A model generated the notes under the pieces. The model had not been told where the DNA came from, made no database searches, and saw nothing but the letters and a program-made list of their open reading frames with translations. Below are positions 1 to 5,498 of a DNA stretch of 8,209 bases, one piece after another (within the stretch, counting starts at the first letter, position 1; each line of letters starts with the position of its first letter). The position numbers were made by a program, and so were the translations under genes. Source of the DNA: Cryomorphaceae bacterium (GTDB lineage: Bacteria; Bacteroidota; Bacteroidia; Flavobacteriales; Schleiferiaceae); assembly GCA_003444795.1 (NCBI GenBank), contig DLWR01000054.1:1-8209 (forward strand). The letters are read 5' to 3'.

Positions 1-925
1 GGAGTACTATGCGGAGAACAAGAACCTCCCTGGTGCTCAAATCAAGGGTGGTGCGAAGTACCAAATCAACGACAACGTGAGCGCATTCGCCAACTTGGGT
101 TGGGTGAAGGCTACTCCTCTGTTTGACAAGGCGATTAACGACGCTTCAGGTAAGGTGTACCGACAGACTTTTGCGGACAACGAGACCTTCAACTCGTACG
201 AGGCTGGTTTGAACTGGAGCGCTCCCAACGGCAAGTTGGCCTTCAGCACGAGCTACTACTACACCTTGTGGTTGAACCGTACCAACAGCTTCTTCGTCTA
301 CTTGACGGACGGTTCTGAAGACGCGGTTTACTTGACCGGTATGAACGCTAAGCACAGCGGTTTGGAATTTGAAGCTGCTTTGAAGCCTATCAGCGGCCTT
401 CGCATTGACTTGAGCGCCTCTTTCGGTGACTGGGTTATGATGGATGACGTTTCTGGTGAATACACGGACTACTCTACGGGCGCTCCTGTAACGACCCAAG
501 TGAACTACTACTTGAAGGGCTTGCACGTAGGTGACGCTCCTCAGAACCAACAAGCGGTGGTAGTTTCTTACACGGGCGTGAAGAACTTGAACGCTACGTT
601 GACCTACCGTAACTACTCCAAGTACTACGCCGATTGGAACGTATTTGGCCGCACGAACGAAGCGGATCGCGCCGAGTCTTGGCAGGTTCCTTCTTTCAGC
701 GTGGTTGATTTGAACTTGAACTACCGCTTGCCTGTTGATTTCAACGGCGTAACGATGGACGTGTTTGCTCACGTGTTCAACTTGACCAATGCAGTTTACA
801 TCCAGGACGCTACGGACAACTCTCCCTACAATGCGTATGGCGACAAGACGCACTCTGCGGATGACGCAGAAGTGTTCTTGGGCTTGCCCCGTAACTTCAA
901 CGCTGGTGTGAAGATCAACTTCTAA
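1..925 (+). CDS. TonB-dependent outer-membrane receptor, C-terminal part (5' end outside window)
   Basis: The reading frame is open from base 2 and ends with TAA at 923-925, giving 307 visible residues of a longer protein. The frame continues upstream of the GTG at 77, so that codon is not a start. The residues look like the last strands of a beta barrel: alternating polar and aromatic stretches (for example SYYYTLW, TLTYRNYSKYYADW), long acidic loops, and a late segment with VDLNLNYRL, FAHVFNLTNAVY and a terminal VKINF. That final aromatic residue is the usual signal for outer-membrane insertion. Proteins of this family bind a ligand outside the cell and import it using energy from TonB-ExbBD. 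The plug domain, any TonB box and any signal peptide lie off the window, so the ligand cannot be named. Leucine is written mostly as TTG, with AAC and TAC preferred, unlike the helicase at the other end, which suggests high expression. The family call is firm; the substrate is unknown. Confidence 0.88.
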   Translation, partial: EYYAENKNLPGAQIKGGAKYQINDNVSAFANLGWVKATPLFDKAINDASGKVYRQTFADNETFNSYEAGLNWSAPNGKLAFSTSYYYTLWLNRTNSFFVYLTDGSEDAVYLTGMNAKHSGLEFEAALKPISGLRIDLSASFGDWVMMDDVSGEYTDYSTGAPVTTQVNYYLKGLHVGDAPQNQQAVVVSYTGVKNLNATLTYRNYSKYYADWNVFGRTNEADRAESWQVPSFSVVDLNLNYRLPVDFNGVTMDVFAHVFNLTNAVYIQDATDNSPYNAYGDKTHSADDAEVFLGLPRNFNAGVKINF

Positions 926-926
926 A

Positions 927-953
927 CGTTTAAAAGCGCTAAGCGCTTAAACG
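927..953 (+). repeat. Imperfect dyad just after the receptor stop codon
   Basis: The arms CGTTTAA (927-933) and TTAAACG (947-953) pair perfectly. Inside them GCGC (936-939) pairs with GCGC (943-946) around a TAA loop, leaving two bulged A residues (934-935). This makes an 11-bp stem starting two bases after the stop. It has no T-tract of its own and sits immediately before the intrinsic terminator. It could protect the 3' end of the receptor mRNA or help termination; that role is inference. Confidence 0.55.
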
Positions 954-954
954 G

Positions 955-986
955 AAGCGCGCCCAGAAATGGGCGCGCTTTTTTTT
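955..986 (+). terminator. Intrinsic terminator of the receptor gene
   Basis: A perfect 10-bp stem is formed by AAGCGCGCCC (955-964) and GGGCGCGCTT (971-980), with the 6-base loop AGAAAT. It runs straight into a tract of eight T residues (979-986). It is about 30 bases past the receptor stop codon. On the other strand no T-tract follows the stem, so it acts for + transcription only. Confidence 0.92.
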
Positions 987-1092
987 CTATACCTGTTTAA
1001 GGGTGGAAGGGTAAAAGTGTTGAAGGGGTTAAGGGAAGAAGTGGTGCGCCGCGCGGTGCTTGCCGGGAAGTGCGCTAAACGTTTTAAACGTT

Positions 1093-1563
1093 TTATTCGG
1101 CAAAAGAGAGGAGCACAGCGCCCTTTTCGACAGGCTTGCCCGCTTCTGCTTTGATGGTGCCTATAACGGCGTCGTGAGGCGCCTTGAGGGCGTTTTCCAT
1201 CTTCATGGCTTCCAAAACGACCAGGGTATCGCCCTTGCGGACGGATTGACCTACTTGGACAGGAATGGAGAGCACCATGCCGGGCATGGGAGCTTTTAGC
1301 GTTTCGATGCCCGAAGCCGACTTGGCACCGACGCCCATGGCTTCCAATTTTTCGTCTATTTCGCTCAATGACTGGACTTCATAGGTGAAGCCATTGATCC
1401 ACCAGGTGCTGGTTTTTTCGCTGACGTCTTCGGAAACAAGAAAGGCTTGGTAGTCCCGACCGCCTTTGTGGATGCGGTATTCGCGGCCCCCGAGGGCTTC
1501 AATTTTAACCTCCAAATCCGAACCCTGCGGCACGATTTTGGTTCCATTAATGCGGTGCTTCAT
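1093..1563 (-). CDS. Biotin/lipoyl carrier protein (acyl-CoA carboxylase biotin carboxyl carrier subunit)
   Basis: From the ATG at 1561-1563 the protein has 156 residues; a GTG three codons upstream (1570-1572) is a possible but less attractive start. The C-terminal half, from about residue 88, is a biotinyl-lipoyl hammerhead domain: an APMPGMV strand, then the biotinylation motif EAMKMEN, whose second lysine-flanked Met-Lys-Met gives target Lys121, then GTIKAEAGKPVEKG. The N-terminal half (about 1-75) is a less conserved beta-rich segment ending in WWINGFTYEV, typical of stand-alone carrier proteins of this kind in Bacteroidota. The protein should carry CO2 on biotin between a biotin carboxylase and a carboxyltransferase, in acetyl-, propionyl- or methylmalonyl-CoA carboxylase or a decarboxylase. 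No partner subunit gene is in the window, so which enzyme it serves is open. It converges with the receptor gene and diverges from rseP. Confidence 0.88.
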   Translation of the reverse strand: MKHRINGTKIVPQGSDLEVKIEALGGREYRIHKGGRDYQAFLVSEDVSEKTSTWWINGFTYEVQSLSEIDEKLEAMGVGAKSASGIETLKAPMPGMVLSIPVQVGQSVRKGDTLVVLEAMKMENALKAPHDAVIGTIKAEAGKPVEKGAVLLSFAE

Positions 1564-1610
1564 AACGGGCACAAGTTACGCAGGCATTGTACCTTCGCAG
1601 ACATTCGATT
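1564..1610. promoter_or_regulatory. Divergent spacer between the biotin carrier and rseP
   Basis: Only 47 bases separate the two chosen start codons, so both promoters must lie here or reach into the coding regions. On + the string TACCTTCG (1590-1597) matches the Bacteroidota -7 box TAnnTTTG except for one base and would start transcription about ten bases before the rseP ATG. No TTG is found 17 to 23 bases upstream of it. On - there is only a poor match, TAACTTGT. No Shine-Dalgarno sequence is evident for either gene. The box is a weak candidate. Confidence 0.25.
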
Positions 1611-2927
1611 ATGACCATACAGATCCTCCAATTTATCCTGAGCCTTTCGCTGCTTGTCATCTTGCACGAGCTCGGCCATTTTTTGCCTGCTATTGCGTTC
1701 AAAACGCGTGTAGAAAAGTTTTACCTCTTTTTTGATCCGTGGTTTTCCTTGGTCAAGAAGAAGATTCGGGGCACTGAATATGGCATCGGTTGGTTGCCCT
1801 TGGGGGGCTACGTCAAAATTTCGGGCATGGTGGACGAGTCCATGGACACGGAACAAATGAAGCAACCCGCACAGCCCTGGGAATTTAGAGCTAAACCAGC
1901 CTGGCAGCGATTGATTATCCTTCTGGGGGGTGTAACGGTGAATTTCATCGTGGCTATCGTCATCTATGCGGGCATGATGGCCTACTATGGCGATACCTAT
2001 GTGGCCAACGAGAGCCTGAAAGATGGCGTTTGGGTGAATGAATTAGGCCAAGAATTAGGCCTCCAAACGGGGGACCTAATTTTAGCCGTTGACGGAAAGA
2101 AAATCGCCCGATTCAACGATGTGAATATTGAAATTTTATTGGGTTCTGGAAAGGAAATGACGGTGCTCCGCGGTGCGGAAACCCTCCAAGTCCCTATTAC
2201 GGCAGCCTTTGTTAAGAGTGCGATTGAAAGTAAAGCGCCATGGATGTTCCCACGTGTTCCCTACTACGTGAAGGGCTTTACGGAAGATTCGCCGGCCTTA
2301 CTTGCTGGTCTCGAAGAGGGCGATAAGATTACGGGCCTCAACGGCCATAGCATGCCCTATTTTGACCAGTTTTTGGATTCCATTCCGGCGCATGCGGGGG
2401 AGGCGGTTACCCTGCAATATGAGCGCGATGGACTTCCCGCGGAAATTGCTTTTACCGTTTCAGACAGTGGCCGAATGGGGGTTTACTGGCAGGACAATGT
2501 CGCGGACTTGTTCCCCTTAACGACGGTAAAATACAGCGGATTTTCGGCAGTGACGGAAGGGTGGAATCAAGCCACATCCAAATTGATCTTTTACGTGCGC
2601 CAAGTCAAACTCATGTTCCAACCGGAGATTGGGGCCTACAAAGAGGTGGGCGGTTTCATCACCATCATGAAGCAGTATCCCACGGAATGGGATTGGCAGC
2701 GCTTTTGGAATTTTACGGGCTTTTTGAGCCTCGCATTGGGCTTCTTGAACGTTTTGCCAATTCCTGCGCTGGACGGCGGGCATGCCTTGTTCGTTTTGAT
2801 CGAAATGGTCACGGGCAAAGTTCCGAGCACCAAAGTCATGGAAGTGGCGCAAATGGCAGGCTTCTTCTTGCTGCTGGGCTTGTTGTTGCTGGTCAATGGC
2901 AACGACATTCTGAAGCTGTTCAACTAG
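1611..2927 (+). CDS. rseP: RseP-type site-2 zinc metalloprotease (intramembrane protease)
   Basis: The 438-residue protein starts at ATG 1611; an in-frame TTG at 1587 would add eight residues ahead of the first membrane helix and is less likely. The zinc motif HELGH lies at residues 19-23 inside the first hydrophobic helix. GYVKI near 67 and a second helix at about 100-122 follow. Two PDZ-like domains fill the periplasmic part, at about 135-200 (GLQTGDLILAVDG) and 215-290 (SPALLAGLEEGDKI). The third-ligand motif NVLPIPALDGG is at 380-390, with Asp388 as expected zinc ligand, and a last helix lies at about 415-430. Order and length fit the RseP family. Such proteases cut anti-sigma factors or leftover signal peptides within the inner membrane; the target here is not shown. 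No dxr, bamA or cdsA is beside it: the neighbours are a divergent biotin carrier and a convergent metal transporter. Confidence 0.95.
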   Translation: MTIQILQFILSLSLLVILHELGHFLPAIAFKTRVEKFYLFFDPWFSLVKKKIRGTEYGIGWLPLGGYVKISGMVDESMDTEQMKQPAQPWEFRAKPAWQRLIILLGGVTVNFIVAIVIYAGMMAYYGDTYVANESLKDGVWVNELGQELGLQTGDLILAVDGKKIARFNDVNIEILLGSGKEMTVLRGAETLQVPITAAFVKSAIESKAPWMFPRVPYYVKGFTEDSPALLAGLEEGDKITGLNGHSMPYFDQFLDSIPAHAGEAVTLQYERDGLPAEIAFTVSDSGRMGVYWQDNVADLFPLTTVKYSGFSAVTEGWNQATSKLIFYVRQVKLMFQPEIGAYKEVGGFITIMKQYPTEWDWQRFWNFTGFLSLALGFLNVLPIPALDGGHALFVLIEMVTGKVPSTKVMEVAQMAGFFLLLGLLLLVNGNDILKLFN

Positions 2928-2962
2928 AGGGCTTGTTGGCTTGTTGGCTAGAGGACTAGTTG
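2921..2962 (+). repeat. Nested short direct and inverted repeats across the rseP stop codon
   Basis: CAACTAG (2921-2927, containing the TAG stop) is inverted as CTAGTTG (2956-2962). Between them GGCTTGTT occurs twice in tandem (2930-2945), and CTAGAGG occurs at 2924-2930 and again at 2948-2954. The 7-bp inverted arms are 28 bases apart, so a stable hairpin is doubtful and no T-tract follows. The pattern looks like local slippage or duplication in the 112-base convergent spacer. No function can be assigned. Confidence 0.5.
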
Positions 2963-3039
2963 GCGAAAGAGCGCCTTTGGAGTGACACAAATTTTGGGGC
3001 GGTATCGTAATTCACCAACTCTTTAACCCTTTTCCTCTT

Positions 3040-3849
3040 TCACCCCAGGGCCACGTCTAGGCACATCATGACGATAAAGCCGCCTATGAAGCCTAATGCC
3101 GCAACGTCTGTGTAGCGGTCCCTTTGCGTTTCAGGGATGACCTCCTCCACGACGACATAAATCATCGCGCCTGCTGCAAAGGCAAGGGCAAAGGGGAGCA
3201 CAGGCTGCATGTACATGACGGCGATGGCCCCAATGACGCCAGCTACCGGCTCTACAATGGCGGACAGTTGCCCAAACCAAAAGCTTCGGCCTCGCGAAAC
3301 GCCCTTTCGGCGCAATGGAAAGCTTACGGCAATGCCTTCTGGAAAATTTTGAATACCAATACCGATGGCCAATGCGATGGCAGCGCCAAGGGTCGCGCCG
3401 TCAATTCCAGCAGCATAGGCTCCAAAAGCCACCCCTACGGCCAATCCCTCGGGAATGTTGTGCAGCGTAATAGCTAAGACCAACAGGGTGGTGGATTTCC
3501 AATCGGTTTCAACGCCCTCTGCTTCGTTCTTGTTGAAGTTGATATGGAGGTGCGGTACAAATTTGTCCAGGCCAAACAAAAACAAAGCACCCGCGGCAAA
3601 GCCAATGGCGGGAGGCAGCCAAGGCAAGTACCCTAAGTTCTCAGAGAGCTCAATGGAAGGCGCAAGCAAACTCCAATAGGAAGCAGCTATCATGACACCG
3701 CCCGTAAAGCCCAGCATACCATCCAACCACTTGCGCGGCATTTCTTTAAATAGGAAAACAAGGGCAGCGCCAGTAGCCGTCATGAGCCATGTAAAGGTGG
3801 TCGCCAAGAAGGCGAGTAGGACAGGATGGGCGTGCGCGAGTTGATCCAT
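3040..3849 (-). CDS. ZIP-family divalent metal transporter, GufA type
   Basis: The 269-residue protein starts at the ATG at 3847-3849 and is almost wholly hydrophobic, with about eight membrane segments and a short hydrophilic loop at about 100-118 (HLHINFNKNEAEG). The two ZIP signatures are plain: LHNIPEG with His130, Asn131 and Glu134, and IQNFPEG with Gln167, Asn168 and Glu171. Compared from memory with the structure of the Bordetella ZIP of the GufA branch, metal ligands Met99, His177, Glu181, Gln207, Glu211 and Glu240 correspond to Met53, His130, Glu134, Gln167, Glu171 and Glu200; its Asp208 is Asn168 here. The Gln in the second motif, in place of His, separates it from ZupT. ZIP proteins bring zinc, iron or manganese into the cytoplasm; the metal cannot be settled from sequence. 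It diverges from lpxH, and a dyad overlaps its candidate promoter. Confidence 0.92.
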   Translation of the reverse strand: MDQLAHAHPVLLAFLATTFTWLMTATGAALVFLFKEMPRKWLDGMLGFTGGVMIAASYWSLLAPSIELSENLGYLPWLPPAIGFAAGALFLFGLDKFVPHLHINFNKNEAEGVETDWKSTTLLVLAITLHNIPEGLAVGVAFGAYAAGIDGATLGAAIALAIGIGIQNFPEGIAVSFPLRRKGVSRGRSFWFGQLSAIVEPVAGVIGAIAVMYMQPVLPFALAFAAGAMIYVVVEEVIPETQRDRYTDVAALGFIGGFIVMMCLDVALG

Positions 3850-3865
3850 AGTGGGTTTGGTTTGG

Positions 3866-3897
3866 GTAAGTTAGGCATTACTAACTCACTGAACAAA
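3866..3897 (-). promoter_or_regulatory. Candidate Bacteroidota-type promoter of the ZIP transporter
   Basis: Read on -, TTTG (3897-3894) is followed after 20 bases by TAACTTAC (3873-3866). Spacing and the -33 element fit the TTG-N17-23-TAnnTTTG pattern of Bacteroidota; the -7 box has TA and TT correct but its last two bases do not match. Transcription would begin roughly ten bases upstream of the ATG. The assignment is inference from pattern alone. Confidence 0.3.
3869..3886. promoter_or_regulatory. Perfect 6-6-6 dyad between the ZIP gene and lpxH, possible operator
   Basis: AGTTAG (3869-3874) and CTAACT (3881-3886) are exact inverted copies around GCATTA. The dyad is centred about 28 bases upstream of the ZIP start codon and overlaps the candidate -7 box and spacer of that gene, where a repressor would block transcription. 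GTTAG/CTAAC half-sites also occur in the middle of DtxR-family operators, which would suit a metal transporter, but the rest of that consensus is not present. An operator role is inference. Confidence 0.35.
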
Positions 3898-3945
3898 CTG
3901 CCCTTCGATACGCGGGAAGCGAGGATTCTCGCTATCTTCGGGACT

Positions 3946-4725
3946 ATGTCGGTGACGAAGTACCAACTACCTTCTGGTAAGCGAATTTACTTCGCAAGTG
4001 ACCTTCATTTGGGGGCCCCCACGGCTTCAAAATCGGCCGAACGCGAAAAACGTTTCTGCACATGGCTGCAAACCATCCGAAAGGATGCCGAAGCCGTCTA
4101 TCTGGTCGGAGACCTGTTTGATTTCTGGTTTGAGTATAAGCGAGCGGTCCCCAAAGGCTTTGTCCGGGTTTTAGGCAAGCTGGCTGAGCTTCATGATCAA
4201 GGGATTTCCCTGCATTTCTTTACGGGAAACCACGACTTGTGGATGCGAGACTATTTGTCTCAAGAAATTGGTTTTCAGATACATACTAAACCTATGGTTC
4301 ACGTTTGGGGCGATAAAACTTTTTACATAGGGCACGGCGATGGCATAGGTCCCGGAGACACAGGGTACAAGATCATCAAACGGGTATTCACCTTTAAACC
4401 CTTCCAATGGGCCTACCGCTGGGTGCATCCTGATGTAGGGATTGCGTTGGCGTCTTGGCTATCTAAAGGGTCCCGTGCGCGAACAGGACATGAAGACTAT
4501 GCCATGAAGGATGTTCGGGAAGAAGCGCTGTACCGTTATGCGCTTGAAATGGGTAAAACGCTTAAGGCGGATTATTGGTTGTTTGGGCACCGGCACTTTC
4601 CGGTGCTCACGGATTTAGAAACTACCGGGTCCAAATTCTGCAACCTGGGCGATTGGATCCAATGGAATTCTTGGGCTGATTTTGATGGGAAAACGCTGAC
4701 TTTGCATCTACCAAATCCAGCCTGA
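3946..4725 (+). CDS. lpxH: UDP-2,3-diacylglucosamine diphosphatase (lipid A biosynthesis)
   Basis: The enzyme cleaves UDP-2,3-diacylglucosamine to lipid X and UMP, a cytoplasmic, membrane-associated step of lipid A synthesis. The chosen ATG at 3946 gives 259 residues; the frame extends upstream to a GTG at 3826, but this would run back over the start of the ZIP gene and lacks family character. All calcineurin-type phosphoesterase motifs are present: DLH (Asp19, His21), GDLFD (Asp56), GNHD (Asn95, His96), GHGD (His130) and GHRH (His215, His217). The spacing from Asn95 to His130 is as in E. coli LpxH. The FDFWFEY stretch after the second motif and the basic, aromatic segment at about 141-185 (KIIKRVFTFKPFQWAYRWVH) fit the lipid-binding cap of this family. 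It stands alone between a divergent ZIP gene and a convergent superoxide dismutase. A related phosphoesterase of other specificity is the only real alternative. Confidence 0.92.
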   Translation: MSVTKYQLPSGKRIYFASDLHLGAPTASKSAEREKRFCTWLQTIRKDAEAVYLVGDLFDFWFEYKRAVPKGFVRVLGKLAELHDQGISLHFFTGNHDLWMRDYLSQEIGFQIHTKPMVHVWGDKTFYIGHGDGIGPGDTGYKIIKRVFTFKPFQWAYRWVHPDVGIALASWLSKGSRARTGHEDYAMKDVREEALYRYALEMGKTLKADYWLFGHRHFPVLTDLETTGSKFCNLGDWIQWNSWADFDGKTLTLHLPNPA

Positions 4726-4770
4726 GTATACCTTGTGGGCGTTGCGCCATCCAACCAAAGTTTAAAGCAC

Positions 4771-4801
4771 AAAAAACCCTCACCGCAGAGCGGCAGGGGT
4801 T
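4771..4801 (-). terminator. Intrinsic terminator of the superoxide dismutase gene
   Basis: On - the arms AACCCCTGCCGC (4801-4790) and GCGGTGAGGGTT (4786-4775) pair over 12 positions with one mismatch and two G-T pairs, around the loop TCT. A run of T residues (the six A at 4771-4776 on +) completes the terminator. It lies 22 bases past the stop codon. On + the hairpin is followed by GGTGGTCTTTG, so it should not terminate lpxH well. Confidence 0.8.
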
Positions 4802-4823
4802 GGTGGTCTTTGAGAAGGAGAAC

Positions 4824-5426
4824 TTACTTGGCAGCTTGGTAGCGCGTGTTCACTTCGTCCCAATTAATGACGTTGAAGAAGGCGCCCACGTAGTCGGGGC
4901 GACGGTTTTGATATTTGAGGTAGTAGGCGTGCTCCCAAACGTCCAAGCCAAGGATGGGCGTTCCTTCGCAACCAACACCGGGCATTAAAGGGTTGTCTTG
5001 GTTGGCCGTAGAGCAAACCTCCAAGCGTCCACCCTTGTTTACACACAACCAAGCCCAACCTGAGCCAAAGCGCGTGCCGGCAGCCTTGGTGAAAGCGGCC
5101 TTAAAGTCTTCAAAAGAGCCAAAAGCCGCGTTGATGGCTTCGGCCAAATCGCCTTCGGGCTGTCCTCCGCCATTGGGAGACATAACCGTCCAGAACATAG
5201 AGTGATTCCAATGGCCTCCGCCGTTATTGCGAACCGCCGCAACGTCCGTATGTGAAGACAAAAGCTCCTCCAAAGACTTGCCAGCCATGTCCGTGCCTTC
5301 GATGGCAGCGTTCAGGTTGTTGATATAGGCTTGGTGGTGCTTGGAGTGGTGGATCTCCATGGTCTGCGTATCAATATGGGGCTCCAATGCGCTGTATGCA
5401 TAGGGGAGGTGTGGAAGTGTAAACAT
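4824..5426 (-). CDS. sodA: Superoxide dismutase, Fe/Mn family with Mn-type signature
   Basis: The 200-residue protein converts superoxide to hydrogen peroxide and oxygen. It has no signal peptide, so it should be cytoplasmic. The N-terminal helical hairpin carries HHSKHHQAY, with ligand His26; [13 protein letters not shown] gives His75; DVWEHAYY gives Asp162 and His166, completing the four metal ligands. Second-shell residues follow the manganese arrangement: Gly71 four residues before His75, and Gln143 in ANQDNPL, where iron enzymes usually have Gln at the first place and Ala at the second. Some Bacteroidota enzymes of this group accept either metal, so Mn preference is likely but not certain. 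Length matches the family. The ATG at 5424-5426 is preceded by an A-rich leader without a Shine-Dalgarno sequence. It diverges from the helicase gene and has its own terminator, so it is probably monocistronic. Confidence 0.96.
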   Translation of the reverse strand: MFTLPHLPYAYSALEPHIDTQTMEIHHSKHHQAYINNLNAAIEGTDMAGKSLEELLSSHTDVAAVRNNGGGHWNHSMFWTVMSPNGGGQPEGDLAEAINAAFGSFEDFKAAFTKAAGTRFGSGWAWLCVNKGGRLEVCSTANQDNPLMPGVGCEGTPILGLDVWEHAYYLKYQNRRPDYVGAFFNVINWDEVNTRYQAAK

Positions 5427-5453
5427 GAGATTGAATTTTTATTGAAGGTATAA

Positions 5454-5461
5454 CAAAGGTA
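5454..5461 (-). promoter_or_regulatory. Candidate -7 box of the superoxide dismutase gene
   Basis: On - the string TACCTTTG is an exact match to the Bacteroidota -7 consensus TAnnTTTG, 27 bases upstream of the ATG. The leader that would follow is A-rich, as is common for this phylum. No TTG occurs 17 to 23 bases farther upstream, so the -33 element is missing or divergent. Confidence 0.4.
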
Positions 5462-5498
5462 GGGGCTGAAGGTTGTTCTCGACCGCTATCTTTAAGGT

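Noticed and set aside
829..841. Motif VI of the helicase reads VAFTRPRDGL instead of the usual VAxTRA (residue numbers within the helicase)
   Set aside because: Pro after TR is common in AddA/RecB-like proteins of this phylum, so it is not a defect.
146..853. A 235-codon open frame on - inside the receptor gene
   Set aside because: It is a shadow of the strongly biased codon use of the receptor; its product is rich in Val and Arg and resembles no known family.
1077..1092. AAACGTTTTAAACGTTT near the end of the biotin carrier gene as a terminator on -
   Set aside because: The stem is short and AT-rich and has no T-tract downstream on that strand.
969..1154. A 61-codon frame on + after the receptor gene
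   Set aside because: Its ATG lies within the terminator hairpin and it overlaps the biotin carrier gene; its composition is not protein-like.
2962..2978. A small hairpin GGCG-AAAGAG-CGCC followed by TTT as a terminator for rseP
   Set aside because: A 4-bp stem with only three T residues is too weak to call.
3933..3940. TATCTTCG upstream of lpxH as a -7 box
   Set aside because: It ends only five bases before the ATG and has no TTG at the right distance, so it would force a leaderless or nearly leaderless message without other support.
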